Of a stretch of DNA of 13,127 nucleotides, positions 1-8,405 are shown in pieces. The notes beneath the pieces were generated by a model. It worked only from the letters and a program-made list of their open reading frames with translations. It was not told the DNA's origin and did no database searches. The DNA comes from Thermodesulfobacteriaceae bacterium (GTDB lineage: Bacteria; Desulfobacterota; Dissulfuribacteria; Dissulfuribacterales; UBA3076): assembly GCA_012961845.1 (NCBI GenBank), contig DTYO01000214.1, positions 1 to 13,127 on the forward strand. The letters are read 5' to 3'. The stretch's first letter is position 1; every line of letters starts with the position of its first letter. The translations under genes and the position numbers were made by a program.

Positions 1-1814
1 GACGAACTACACCCTCGGTGGTTGCTTTTACAGATAAAGGTGAAAGACTGGTGGGGATGCTGGCGAAGCGGCAGGCTGTCACAAATCCTGAAAATACAGT
101 ATTTGCGGTAAAAAGACTCATAGGACGAAAGTTTACAGATCCGGAGGTGCAGAAATCCAAGGATATCTGCCCGTTCAAGATAGTTGAAGGGCCGAACGGT
201 GAGGCTTATGTAGAGATAGGCGGAAAGAAATACAGCTCTGCTGAGATGTCCGCTATGATTCTGACCAAGATGAAGCAGACCGCTGAGGATTATCTGGGAG
301 AAAATGTCACTGAGGCGGTAATCACGGTGCCGGCCTATTTCAATGACAGCCAGCGTCAGGCTACCAAGGATGCGGGCCGTATAGCTGGTCTTGATGTTCT
401 GAGGATCATAAATGAGCCCACTGCCGCGTCCCTTGCTTATGGACTGGACAAGAAATCTGAAGAGAAGATCGCCGTATTTGATCTGGGAGGCGGGACCTTT
501 GACGTATCTATTCTGGAAATAGGAGAAGGGGTTTTTGAGGTAAAGTCCACCAATGGTGACACGTTTCTTGGTGGAGAGGACTTTGACCTCAGAATAGTCG
601 ACTGGCTGGCAGATGAGTTTCAGAAGGAAAATGGAATAGACCTCAGGCAGGACCGCATGGCCCTTCAGAGACTTAAAGAGGCGGCGGAGAAGGCCAAATG
701 CGAACTCTCAACTACCCCTGAGACAGAGATCAACCTGCCGTTTATTACAGCCGATGCAAGCGGCCCCAAGCACTTGGTTATTAAACTGACCAGGGCAAAA
801 CTGGAGGGAATGGTGGAGGATCTCATCAACAGGGCAGAGGGGCCGTGTCAGATGGCTCTTAAGGATGCCGGCCTCACTCCTGCTGATATTGATGAAGTCA
901 TCCTGGTAGGTGGAATGACCCGGATGCCCAAAGTACAGGAAAAAGTCAAGGATATCTTCGGCAAAGACCCCCATAAAGGAGTTAATCCCGACGAGGTTGT
1001 TGCCATCGGGGCAGCCATTCAGGGAGCTGTTCTCAAGGGCGAAGTTAAAGACGTACTGCTTCTGGATGTGACTCCGCTCACCCTTGGCATTGAGACTCTC
1101 GGCGGTGTGTGCACCCCTCTCATAGAAAAGAATACAACGATACCAACCAGGAAAAGCCAGATTTTTACAACGGCTGCCGACAACCAGAATGCCGTGACGA
1201 TACACGTCCTGCAGGGTGAGCGGGAAATGGCGTCAGGCAACAAGTCTATAGGCAGGTTTGAACTGGTCGGAATTCCGCCGGCTCCCCGGGGTGTCCCGCA
1301 GATAGAGGTTACCTTCGATCTGGATGCCAATGGTATTCTGAATGTATCTGCAAAAGATCTGGCTACGGGCAAGGAACAGAGTATCAGGATAGAGGCATCC
1401 AGCGGTCTCACAGAAGAAGAGATCAAGCAGATGGAGAGGGATGCAGAGCTCCATGCCGAAGAGGACAGGAAACGCAGAGATCTGATTGATACCCGTAACC
1501 AGGCTGACACCCTTATATATACTACTGAAAAGAGCCTGCAGGAACTCGGAGACAAGGTGGATGCTTCTACCAAGGATCAGATAGAGGAAAAAATCAAGGC
1601 CCTCAAGCAGGCTGTTGAGGGGGATGACGTCGAATCTATCAAGAAGGCCCAAGAGGAGTTGATGCAGAGCTCCCATAAACTCGCTGAAATGATGTATCAG
1701 CAGGCTTCGTCCGGTGGAGCCGAGGGACAGCAGCCCGGTGGAAGAGCCGCAGGTGGCGGCGGCAAGGGTGGAGATGACGATGTGGTGGATGCTGATTTTG
1801 AGGAAGTAAAATAA
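1..1814 (+). CDS. dnaK: Chaperone DnaK (Hsp70), 5'-truncated by the window edge
   Basis: Cytoplasmic ATP-dependent Hsp70 chaperone that works with DnaJ and GrpE. The reading frame is open from base 3 and starts with RTTPSVVAFT, which aligns to about residue 34 of E. coli DnaK. Roughly the first 33 residues, including the IGIDLGTTNS phosphate loop, lie outside the window. The GTG at 18 is internal, not the start. Visible landmarks are VITVPAYFNDSQRQATKDAG, IINEPTAASLAYGLD, DLGGGTFDVS and ILVGGMTRMP of the nucleotide-binding domain. The linker DVLLLDVTPLTLGIET leads into the substrate-binding domain, followed by a charged helical lid. The tail is glycine-rich and ends DDDVVDADFEEVK, the usual DnaK C-terminus. 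A strong terminator follows 36 bases after the stop, and dnaJ is not the next gene. Identification is secure; only the 5' end and upstream partners are unknown. Confidence 0.98.
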   Translation, partial: RTTPSVVAFTDKGERLVGMLAKRQAVTNPENTVFAVKRLIGRKFTDPEVQKSKDICPFKIVEGPNGEAYVEIGGKKYSSAEMSAMILTKMKQTAEDYLGENVTEAVITVPAYFNDSQRQATKDAGRIAGLDVLRIINEPTAASLAYGLDKKSEEKIAVFDLGGGTFDVSILEIGEGVFEVKSTNGDTFLGGEDFDLRIVDWLADEFQKENGIDLRQDRMALQRLKEAAEKAKCELSTTPETEINLPFITADASGPKHLVIKLTRAKLEGMVEDLINRAEGPCQMALKDAGLTPADIDEVILVGGMTRMPKVQEKVKDIFGKDPHKGVNPDEVVAIGAAIQGAVLKGEVKDVLLLDVTPLTLGIETLGGVCTPLIEKNTTIPTRKSQIFTTAADNQNAVTIHVLQGEREMASGNKSIGRFELVGIPPAPRGVPQIEVTFDLDANGILNVSAKDLATGKEQSIRIEASSGLTEEEIKQMERDAELHAEEDRKRRDLIDTRNQADTLIYTTEKSLQELGDKVDASTKDQIEEKIKALKQAVEGDDVESIKKAQEELMQSSHKLAEMMYQQASSGGAEGQQPGGRAAGGGGKGGDDDVVDADFEEVK

Positions 1815-1850
1815 CCTAGTGATATAACTAAGGGTGTCAATGATCACAGT

Positions 1851-1883
1851 AAGCAGGGTGTCGTGTGGTGCCCTGCTTTTTTT
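1851..1883 (+). terminator. Rho-independent terminator after dnaK
   Basis: The arms AAGCAGGG (1851-1858) and CCCTGCTT (1871-1878) form an 8-bp stem around a 12-base loop. The stem runs directly into a T tract ending near 1883. It lies 36 bases after the dnaK stop and should end that transcript. The downstream HD-domain gene therefore probably has its own promoter. Confidence 0.9.
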
Positions 1884-2053
1884 ATAATTATTCGGGTTGG
1901 TGGGGGTTTCTAAGAATCAGGTATTTAATTCCTGAACAGGACGCACAAGAAAAATAACCGCAGATATTGTAGTGATATTTCGAGTCGTGTTTTTTGCATG
2001 CAAAACAGTTGTGTGGCAAAAGAACCATCTTGAGTGGTGGCGTTGATGCCGAT

Positions 2054-3211
2054 ATGGATCTGAGAGAAATCAGGAAAAGGCTTGATGAACTGGAGAGACT
2101 GCACCTGTCGTCCCTGGCCGTTTTGAGCTGTGATGCGGTGCGTGAGAAACAGGAAGAGCGGCTTGAGACCGGACACAGGCTGTGGTTTTCAGTAGATGCT
2201 GACAGGATTCTCCATTCTCTGGCCTATACACGGTATGTAGACAAAACCCAGGTATTTTCATTGATCCCCAATGATCACCTGACCCACAGGGTGCTTCATG
2301 TACAACTGGTTTCAAAAATTGCCAGGACAATAGGGCGGTTTCTCAGGCTGAACCTGGACCTGATCGAGGCCATCGCCCTGGGCCATGACATCGGTCATCC
2401 GCCTTTTGGCCATGATGGTGAAATGTATCTGTCTGAACTGTGTGAGAACCATGGCCTGCCGCCATTCATACATAGCATACAGGGAGTCCATTTTCTGAGA
2501 AATGTGGAGAAAAAAGGTAGAGGATGCAATCTCAGTCTCCAGGTACTCGACGGGATATTGTGCCATGACGGAGAAACACATTGCCAGTATATGTCTCCTG
2601 AACGGGGAAAGAATTTTGGTACCCTGCAGCAGGAGATAGAAAAAAAATACTCGGATCCTTCTGAAAACCTGGTTCCAATGACACTGGAAGGATGTGTTGT
2701 CAGGATGACAGATGTGATTGCCTATATTGGCAGAGACATAGAAGATGCCGTCAGACTGAATCTGATAACAAGGGATCAGATACCGGTCCATTGCAGGAAC
2801 GTTCTGGGTACCACCAACGGGACAATCGTGTACCGGCTGGTTGAGGACCTGATAGAGTTCAGCCTTGATCAGGACAGAATAGGTTTCAGCAGTCGCATTT
2901 CAGATGCACTGGCTGAACTCAAGGCCTTCAATATGGAAAATATTTATAAAAATCCGAAAATAAAGACAGAGTCGGTAAAAATAAAGAGACTTTATGGCCT
3001 GATGTATGAGGAATTTCTCGAAGACCTTGCTGACGGGAGAAAGGAGTCCATGATATTCAGGGATTTTCTGGATGGAATGGATGAAAAATATCTGAACAGG
3101 CACACACATGCTGAAATTGTCAGGGATTTCATGGCCGGGATGACGGACGCGTATTTCCTGCGGACCGGCCGGGCTATGCTCGTGCCAAGGTGGCTTCCCT
3201 CAAGATTTTAG
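2054..3211 (+). CDS. HD-domain dNTP triphosphohydrolase-like protein (dGTPase family)
   Basis: Probable cytoplasmic metal-dependent HD phosphohydrolase related to Dgt, which splits dNTPs into deoxynucleoside and tripolyphosphate. Numbering from the ATG at 2054 (385 residues), the HD metal ligands are all present: His82 (LTHRVLH), His111-Asp112 (ALGHDIGHPPFGHDGE) and Asp220 (VRMTDVIAYIGRDIEDA). The N-terminal DADRILHSLAYTRYVDKTQVF corresponds to the DRDRIIHSxAFRRLKxKTQVF block of dGTPases but is visibly divergent. The frame is open further upstream to a TTG at 1994. I prefer 2054 because MDLREIRKRLDELERLHLS matches the usual start of the family and 1994 has no ribosome binding site; the site at 2054 is weak too. 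The gene stands alone between the dnaK terminator and a convergent kinase gene. The family is secure, but the true substrate of this divergent subgroup is not. Confidence 0.85.
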   Translation: MDLREIRKRLDELERLHLSSLAVLSCDAVREKQEERLETGHRLWFSVDADRILHSLAYTRYVDKTQVFSLIPNDHLTHRVLHVQLVSKIARTIGRFLRLNLDLIEAIALGHDIGHPPFGHDGEMYLSELCENHGLPPFIHSIQGVHFLRNVEKKGRGCNLSLQVLDGILCHDGETHCQYMSPERGKNFGTLQQEIEKKYSDPSENLVPMTLEGCVVRMTDVIAYIGRDIEDAVRLNLITRDQIPVHCRNVLGTTNGTIVYRLVEDLIEFSLDQDRIGFSSRISDALAELKAFNMENIYKNPKIKTESVKIKRLYGLMYEEFLEDLADGRKESMIFRDFLDGMDEKYLNRHTHAEIVRDFMAGMTDAYFLRTGRAMLVPRWLPSRF

Positions 3212-3266
3212 GTCAGTTTCTGTCCATGAGACACCTCAAAAAAATGTTCTTTTTCATCACAACCGT

Positions 3267-5801
3267 TTAATTAACTGGCTGGCCGTCGCAGTCAGGAGTG
3301 CTTTTTCCTCCGGTTATGGCTGTATGGACTGCCTCAAGGAGCTGTTCTATATTGTATGGTTTGAAAAGAAAAGATAAGTTTCTCTCCTGAATGATGTTCC
3401 ACTGGGATTTTTCATCACTGTAGCCACTGGTAAGGAGCACGGATGGGGATGTCTTCTCGATGGTCCTGGAAAGGAGTGTGTCCACCAGCGTGATCCCGTC
3501 ATGGTCAGGAAGTACTACATCACTGAAGATCAGATCAAAATGCCCATCCTGCCGCTCAAATGTCTCAACTGCTTCCTGGAAGCCTGAGGCTTCATAAACA
3601 TTGTATCCATACTCCCGCAATACGCTGGCGGTAAACTCCCTGACTCCATCTTCATCTTCAACCAGGAGGATGTTTTTTCCGCTGCCTTTGAGGGTATCCG
3701 GCCTATCATCAGTTGCTTGTTCATCTTTTTCAGGCTCTGTTTTCGAAGCAGGGAGATATACCTGAAAAACCGTTCCTTTACCCGGGGTGCTCTCTACATT
3801 GATCCAGCCTCTGTGCTGATTGACCACTCCGTATACTACTGCCAGTCCAAGTCCTGTTCCTTTGCCGCCTTCTTTTGTGGTGAAGAAAGGCTCAAAGATA
3901 TGGTTTCTGACTTCCTGTGAAAAGCCGTGGCCGGTATCACTTACTGTCAGACAGACATATTCTCCGGGAGAGGCATGGCCGGGCAGGTCGGGATGGCCTG
4001 GACCGATGGTGCAGTTGCACGTATTTATGGTTATGGTCCCGCCATCAGGCATGGCGTCTCTGGCATTCGTAATCAGGTTCATTATGATCTGGTCTATACT
4101 ACCCTCATCAGCGTGGACAACATGAAGGTCCTCGGCCAGGTCCTTGTGGACAATAATGTTTGGCCCTATAAGCCGTTTCAGCATTGACAGCATATTTTCA
4201 ATGGCCTCATTGATGTGCAGGAGAGAAAACTGCATTGCCTGTTTCCGGCTGAAGAGCAGGAGCTGCTTGGTGAGATTGGAGGCCCTGGTGGCAGCAGTTT
4301 TGATCTGCTTGATATTCTTGTACAAGGGGTCTCCCGGTTGGGTATGAAGCATGGCTACTTCGGAGAAACCCAGAATGGATGTCAGGATATTATAGAAGTC
4401 ATGAGCTATACCCCCGGCCAAGGATCCTATGGCTTCCATTTTCTGGGTCTGGTTCAGATGTTCCTGCAGCTTTCTGTTTTCTTCTTCGGCCTTTTTGAGT
4501 GATGTAATATCAGTGAGAAATGAAAGAACTGCAGGCCGTCCTTTCCAGACTATCCGTACTCCATTGCAGAGAAGACATCTTTCTTCTCCTGCGGGGGGCT
4601 GGGTGCGGAATTCAAAGAGTTTGGGCGGTGTGCCGTTTTCAAGTAGGTTTTCGTAGTATCGTTGTACCTTTTGTCTGTCCTCAGGGTGGACCGGTTCTAG
4701 AAAAGAATGCCCCAGGAGATCTTGGTATTTTCTTCCGGAGATTTCCAGTACCTTTGGATTTAAAAAACATATTCTGCCGTCCCGTATTACCAGAATACCC
4801 TCGTTGGCATTTTCCAGCAGTTCGCGATACTGTTTTTCCGACAGTTTTATTGCAGCGGTGGTCTTGTGCACCTTTTTTTTCAGCTGTCGATTCCACAATA
4901 ATACAGCGGCAAAGCATATGATCAGTATCCCGCCTGGTATGGCAATGTAGTTCCACGGGAAATATTCCCCAATTGCAGAGCCTACCCATTTGTTTTCAAT
5001 GGCCGTGATTTCCTTTTGAGAAATTTCTTTAAACCCATGGTTGATTACTTTCAGCAGTCTATGATTTCCCTTGGATACAGCTCCCCTGAATTTGCTTACC
5101 AGGAGAGCCCCAGGGGCTGTTTTGAAATCCGTAAACCGGTGAAACTTTTTCAGATAATAGATCGCAACGGGTCCATCACATGCAAAGACACGCAGATGCC
5201 CGATCGCTGCGGCTTTCACCAGGTCCGAGTACGTTCTGAATGTTATGATTTCTGTGTTTTCCGGAATGTGGGAACGGAGGAAATCTTCTGCTGCATCTCC
5301 ATTTACGACACCGATCGCGAAACCGGAAAGATCTCTGTAATCATTGATGCCATGGATGTTCTTATGATAAAAAATGTGGGTTGACGCCATGTAATAGGGA
5401 ATGGAAAAATCGAAAAACTGCTCACGGCTGGTATTGTGATAGAGAGAACCTATTACATCCGCCTTCCCGTTCTTGACCATTTCAATGGCATCATTCCAGT
5501 CTGTACATCTGTAATTTATGTGGATTCCGGTCTTTTCTGACCAGAGCTTCCATAGGTCTACGAACATGCCGGCCGGTCTTCCTTCATTATCCAGAAACTC
5601 AAAAGGGACGTACGACTTCGATCCAGTAACAACTATGGAATCAAATTTGTTGCCATCTGTTCTGAGGTCTGCAGAAACAGCTTTGGTCTTTGCTGTATGG
5701 TTGCCTGAGCTGCCTGCTCCATACTCTGCCTCTGCATCTGTGCCGGCAAATAAAGGGTAGAGGCATATGAAGAACAGCAATAAAAGGAGGCGGTATTTCA
5801 C
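3267..5801 (-). CDS. Hybrid sensor histidine kinase (SBP_bac_3-TM-PAS-HisKA-HATPase-REC)
   Basis: Inner-membrane sensor of 844 residues that probably binds a small solute in the periplasm and signals by phosphorelay. Order: signal peptide (1-20, a leucine run ending LFAG); type-3 solute-binding domain (about 52-275, with YVPFEFLDNEGRPAGMFVDLW); membrane helix (about 285-303); PAS (about 323-436); HisKA with phospho-accepting His467 in AGGIAHDFYNIL; and HATPase_c. The ATPase domain shows N-box Asn579 (NLITNARDAM), G1 DTGHG (622-626), F-box FEPFFTTK and G2 GKGTGLGL. A C-terminal receiver follows, with acidic pocket Glu715/Asp716, phospho-acceptor Asp761, Thr791 and Lys814. All catalytic residues are intact. 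Relatives read HDFNN where this has HDFYN. The start is a GTG at 5801 with no clear Shine-Dalgarno; an in-frame TGA lies one codon upstream, so no longer start is possible. No regulator or HPt gene is adjacent, so partner and ligand are unknown. Confidence 0.93.
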   Translation of the reverse strand: MKYRLLLLLFFICLYPLFAGTDAEAEYGAGSSGNHTAKTKAVSADLRTDGNKFDSIVVTGSKSYVPFEFLDNEGRPAGMFVDLWKLWSEKTGIHINYRCTDWNDAIEMVKNGKADVIGSLYHNTSREQFFDFSIPYYMASTHIFYHKNIHGINDYRDLSGFAIGVVNGDAAEDFLRSHIPENTEIITFRTYSDLVKAAAIGHLRVFACDGPVAIYYLKKFHRFTDFKTAPGALLVSKFRGAVSKGNHRLLKVINHGFKEISQKEITAIENKWVGSAIGEYFPWNYIAIPGGILIICFAAVLLWNRQLKKKVHKTTAAIKLSEKQYRELLENANEGILVIRDGRICFLNPKVLEISGRKYQDLLGHSFLEPVHPEDRQKVQRYYENLLENGTPPKLFEFRTQPPAGEERCLLCNGVRIVWKGRPAVLSFLTDITSLKKAEEENRKLQEHLNQTQKMEAIGSLAGGIAHDFYNILTSILGFSEVAMLHTQPGDPLYKNIKQIKTAATRASNLTKQLLLFSRKQAMQFSLLHINEAIENMLSMLKRLIGPNIIVHKDLAEDLHVVHADEGSIDQIIMNLITNARDAMPDGGTITINTCNCTIGPGHPDLPGHASPGEYVCLTVSDTGHGFSQEVRNHIFEPFFTTKEGGKGTGLGLAVVYGVVNQHRGWINVESTPGKGTVFQVYLPASKTEPEKDEQATDDRPDTLKGSGKNILLVEDEDGVREFTASVLREYGYNVYEASGFQEAVETFERQDGHFDLIFSDVVLPDHDGITLVDTLLSRTIEKTSPSVLLTSGYSDEKSQWNIIQERNLSFLFKPYNIEQLLEAVHTAITGGKSTPDCDGQPVN

Positions 5802-6206
5802 TTGTCAATCCATGGCAGTAAACTGAAAAAAAGATGGGGACTAAAGGGGCCGCAGGGCACGTCTCTCACCGTTTTTGTTTTTGGATGTCAGATGATGACG
5901 GGTCCCGCTTCTGCCGGTCTCGTCATCACGAACTGCGCATAATCCATACCTGTCCATTTCGACCGGGCTGTCTGCAGTCAGAAATATGGGCATGGATACG
6001 ATGCGTAGATAGTGTGCATGATACAAATCCAGGAAATTCTGGACCTGTCACCAGCTCTTTTCTTTTGATATAAATGTCTTTTATCCTCCTGTCCAATGTT
6101 TTCGACATTTCACATAAATTTTTTTAAAATTTGCAGGGTGTTTAGTGGTCTCAAACCATTATCCAGGAGATGTTACCCCAATGATTCAACACCTGGTAAT
6201 CCGGAT
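5802..6206. other. 405-base gap between htpG and the kinase gene; no convincing gene
   Basis: This stretch is the 3' flank of htpG and the upstream region of the kinase gene, both on the minus strand. Open frames on minus at 5926-6108 (60 codons) and 5841-6026 lack Shine-Dalgarno sequences and family resemblance, so I do not call them. Structure that can be seen: an 8-bp inverted repeat TGATGACG/CGTCATCA (5893-5900 and 5921-5928, 20 bases apart); TCCAG/CTGGA (6028-6032 and 6039-6043); AATGT/ACATT (6095-6099 and 6105-6109); and an AT tract near 6115-6135. On the minus strand just after htpG, CCAGG and CCTGG arms flank a possible long stem, but no T run follows to make a standard terminator. 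The kinase promoter and any leader RNA should lie here. Confidence 0.5.
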
Positions 6207-8138
6207 TTAGCGAGATTCGGGCTGAATTTTCTCTTCACCCAATGCATTGTCGGCCATGAGCCTGGCAACTGATTTCGAAAAGGCTGCAGGATCCTTGGGA
6301 CTTGATCCCTCCATGAGCAGGGCCTGTCCGTAAAGGAGATCTATGTACTCTCTCAGCAGCGGGTCCTGACGGTCCTTGCGGAATAGAGAGTCCATAGCGT
6401 CCACTATCCTGTGGCCGGGATTTATCTCGAGTATTCTTCTGGCCTCTGGTATTTTCTGTCCCATGGATTTGAGAAGTTTTTCCATCTGAATATCCATATC
6501 CCCTTCTTCGGCCACAAGACAGCATGGAGCCTCCTTGAGCCTTCCGGAAAAACGTACGTCCTTGATCTCGTCCTTCAGGTGTTCTCTGATGAACTCCAGA
6601 AGATCCTTGAACTGTTTTCCGGCAGTCTCCTGGTCGCGCCCTTCAGGCTTCAGGTCTATATCTCCCTTTATTACAGACTTGAGTTTCTTTCCATTGTATT
6701 CCAGGAGGTCACCCATGATGAGGTCATCCACCTGGTCTGTCATGATCAGGACTTCATAGCCTTTTTCCCTGAATGCCTCCAAATAGGGAGATCTCTCTAT
6801 CTCTGTGCGGCTTGGGCCGGTAACGTAATATATTTCTTTCTGGTCCTCCTTCATTCTGTCTGCATACTGTGAAAGAGAAGTATATTCACCGGGCTTGGTG
6901 TCTGTCGATTCAAACAGGAGGAGGTCGGCCAGGGCTTCTTTTCGAACTGGATCAAAGTGTATGCCTTCCTTGAGAATCTTTCCGAATTCTCCGTAAAATT
7001 TTACATAATTTTCATATTCCTGCTTTTTCATGTCCTCCAGCGCCCTCAGGATTTTCTTGGTGATATTTTTCTTGATGAGCGCCACCTGGGGATTGTTCTG
7101 AAGTGTTTCCCTGGATATATTCAGTGGAAGATCTGATGAGTCCACCACCCCCTTGACAAATCTGAGATAAGGCGGGATCAACTGGTCGCAGTGGTCCATT
7201 ATCTGTACTCTCTTTACATAGAGCATGGGACCTATCTTGAATTCCGGGTGATAGATGTCAAAAGGCGCTGTCTCCGGGATATACAGCAGGGCAGAGAATT
7301 CTGAAGTGCCTTCCGCCCTGAAATGGATCGTCCTGGCCGGGTCAGAGAAGTCATAGGAGATATGTCTGTAGAACTCATTGTAATCTGATTCCGAAAGTTC
7401 GGATTTGTCCTTCAGCCAGACGGCCTTTCTGGAGTTCAGGACCTCTTCCTCACGGACTTTCACCATCTTGTCCTTGTCAATGACAGAGGGCCTTTCTTTT
7501 TCAACATCCATGACTATCGGATGTTCTGTGAAATCAGAATATTTTTTGATAATGCGTCTTATTTCCGCTTCATCCAGAAATTTCCTTTCTTGTTCCTTGA
7601 GATGAAGGATGATGTCGGTGCCCCTTGATTTCCTGTCAAGGTTTTCTATGGAGAAGGTGCCGTCACCTGTGGATTCCCATTTGACACCCGCATCTTCTGG
7701 TTCTCCGGCCTTTCTGGTCAGGACGGTTACTCGGTCCGCCACCATGAATGATGAATAGAAACCAACACCGAACTGACCTATCAGTTCAGGCTGCTCCTGC
7801 AGCTCCCGGGATTGAATGGCTTTCAGGAATTCCCGGGTGCCGGAATGGGCAATGGTTCCGAGTTCTCTGACAATGTCTTCCTTGTTCATACCGATTCCAT
7901 TGTCACTGACAGTAATGGTGCCGGCTTCCCTGTCTGCCTCAATCTTGATTTTCCAGTCGCTGTTTCCGTCAAGGAGATCTCTGTGGGTGAGTGCTTCAAA
8001 TCTCAGCTTGTCTATGGCATCCGAGGCATTTGATACCAGCTCTCTGAGGAAGATTTCCCTGTTAGTATATATGGAATGAATCATGAGATCCAGGATCTGT
8101 TTTACCTCTGTCTTGAATTCCAGCGTCTGTTTTGTCAT
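6207..8138 (-). CDS. htpG: Chaperone HtpG (bacterial Hsp90)
   Basis: Cytoplasmic ATP-dependent homodimeric chaperone, 643 residues, full length for the family. The N-terminal GHKL ATPase domain shows FLRELVSNASDAIDKLRF with catalytic Glu33 and Mg-binding Asn37, nucleotide-binding Asp79 in DNGIGM, the lid HSGTREF, and GQFGVGFYSSFMVAD (121 onward). The middle domain carries the NISRETLQNN loop near residue 345, whose arginine contacts the ATP gamma-phosphate. The C-terminal dimerisation domain ends without MEEVD, as expected in bacteria. The ATG at 8138 follows a strong GGAGG (8146-8150) with 7-base spacing. It is transcribed from its own upstream region, in the same direction as the tRNA and heme genes behind it. 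No CIRCE operator and no clear sigma-32 promoter could be found upstream. Identification is secure. Confidence 0.98.
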   Translation of the reverse strand: MTKQTLEFKTEVKQILDLMIHSIYTNREIFLRELVSNASDAIDKLRFEALTHRDLLDGNSDWKIKIEADREAGTITVSDNGIGMNKEDIVRELGTIAHSGTREFLKAIQSRELQEQPELIGQFGVGFYSSFMVADRVTVLTRKAGEPEDAGVKWESTGDGTFSIENLDRKSRGTDIILHLKEQERKFLDEAEIRRIIKKYSDFTEHPIVMDVEKERPSVIDKDKMVKVREEEVLNSRKAVWLKDKSELSESDYNEFYRHISYDFSDPARTIHFRAEGTSEFSALLYIPETAPFDIYHPEFKIGPMLYVKRVQIMDHCDQLIPPYLRFVKGVVDSSDLPLNISRETLQNNPQVALIKKNITKKILRALEDMKKQEYENYVKFYGEFGKILKEGIHFDPVRKEALADLLLFESTDTKPGEYTSLSQYADRMKEDQKEIYYVTGPSRTEIERSPYLEAFREKGYEVLIMTDQVDDLIMGDLLEYNGKKLKSVIKGDIDLKPEGRDQETAGKQFKDLLEFIREHLKDEIKDVRFSGRLKEAPCCLVAEEGDMDIQMEKLLKSMGQKIPEARRILEINPGHRIVDAMDSLFRKDRQDPLLREYIDLLYGQALLMEGSSPKDPAAFSKSVARLMADNALGEEKIQPESR

Positions 8139-8145
8139 TTTCTAA

Positions 8146-8350
8146 CCTCCAAACCATTTACTGCGGCACAAAATCGTGCTGCGTTGTCGTATAGTCCTTG
8201 TGCTCAGGTGGAAACCAGTCTTCAGCAACGGGAACCTGGGCAGAGAACCAAAAAAAAAATAAGGAATGTTTTCGAACTTGCAATATTGATTTCAGAAGTT
8301 TTCTTAAAAATATGCCGGATAAAATTACTTTGAGTCAGGAAGTGTGCCAA
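8146..8350 (-). promoter_or_regulatory. htpG upstream region: candidate promoters, leader hairpin and RBS
   Basis: Two sigma-70-like pairs can be read on the minus strand: TTGGCA (8345-8350) with TAATTT (8322-8327), 17 bases apart, and TTGCAA (8278-8283) with TATTTT (8256-8261), 16 bases apart. Both -10 boxes are imperfect. A run of ten A on plus (8250-8259) abuts the second. A hairpin with arms 8163-8169 and 8176-8182 (GCAC/GTGC core, one mismatch) lies 12 bases before the GGAGG at 8146-8150. It does not cover the ribosome binding site. The ribosome binding site is solid; the promoters are guesses. Confidence 0.3.
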
Positions 8351-8405
8351 GAGCTGAAGCATAAGACGGGATAATGGAGGGAAGATGGCAGATCCGGGTT
8401 AAACC

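Noticed and set aside
18..20. GTG as the start of dnaK
   Set aside because: The frame continues upstream as RTTPS, which is conserved internal DnaK sequence; the real start is outside the window.
1019..1847. Long open frames on the minus strand opposite dnaK (1019-1573 and 1233-1847)
   Set aside because: They lie wholly opposite the strongly conserved dnaK frame apart from the last few bases, and show no family resemblance and biased serine/leucine-rich composition.
3212..3266. Possible bidirectional terminator between the convergent HD-domain and kinase genes
   Set aside because: The only hairpin is an A/T-only stem around 3239-3255, too weak to support a terminator call.
3717..4921. Several overlapping plus-strand open frames inside the kinase gene
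   Set aside because: They are shadows of the intact kinase frame, which shows all expected domain motifs continuously.
5926..6108. 60-codon minus-strand frame as a small protein gene
   Set aside because: The ATG at 6108 has no Shine-Dalgarno sequence, the internal AGGAGG has no start codon at the right distance, and the product matches nothing I know.
6095..8275. Shared 11-mer AATGTTTTCGA at 6095-6105 and 8265-8275, both upstream of minus-strand genes
   Set aside because: Dozens of repeated 11-mers are expected by chance in 13 kb, and the flanks do not match.
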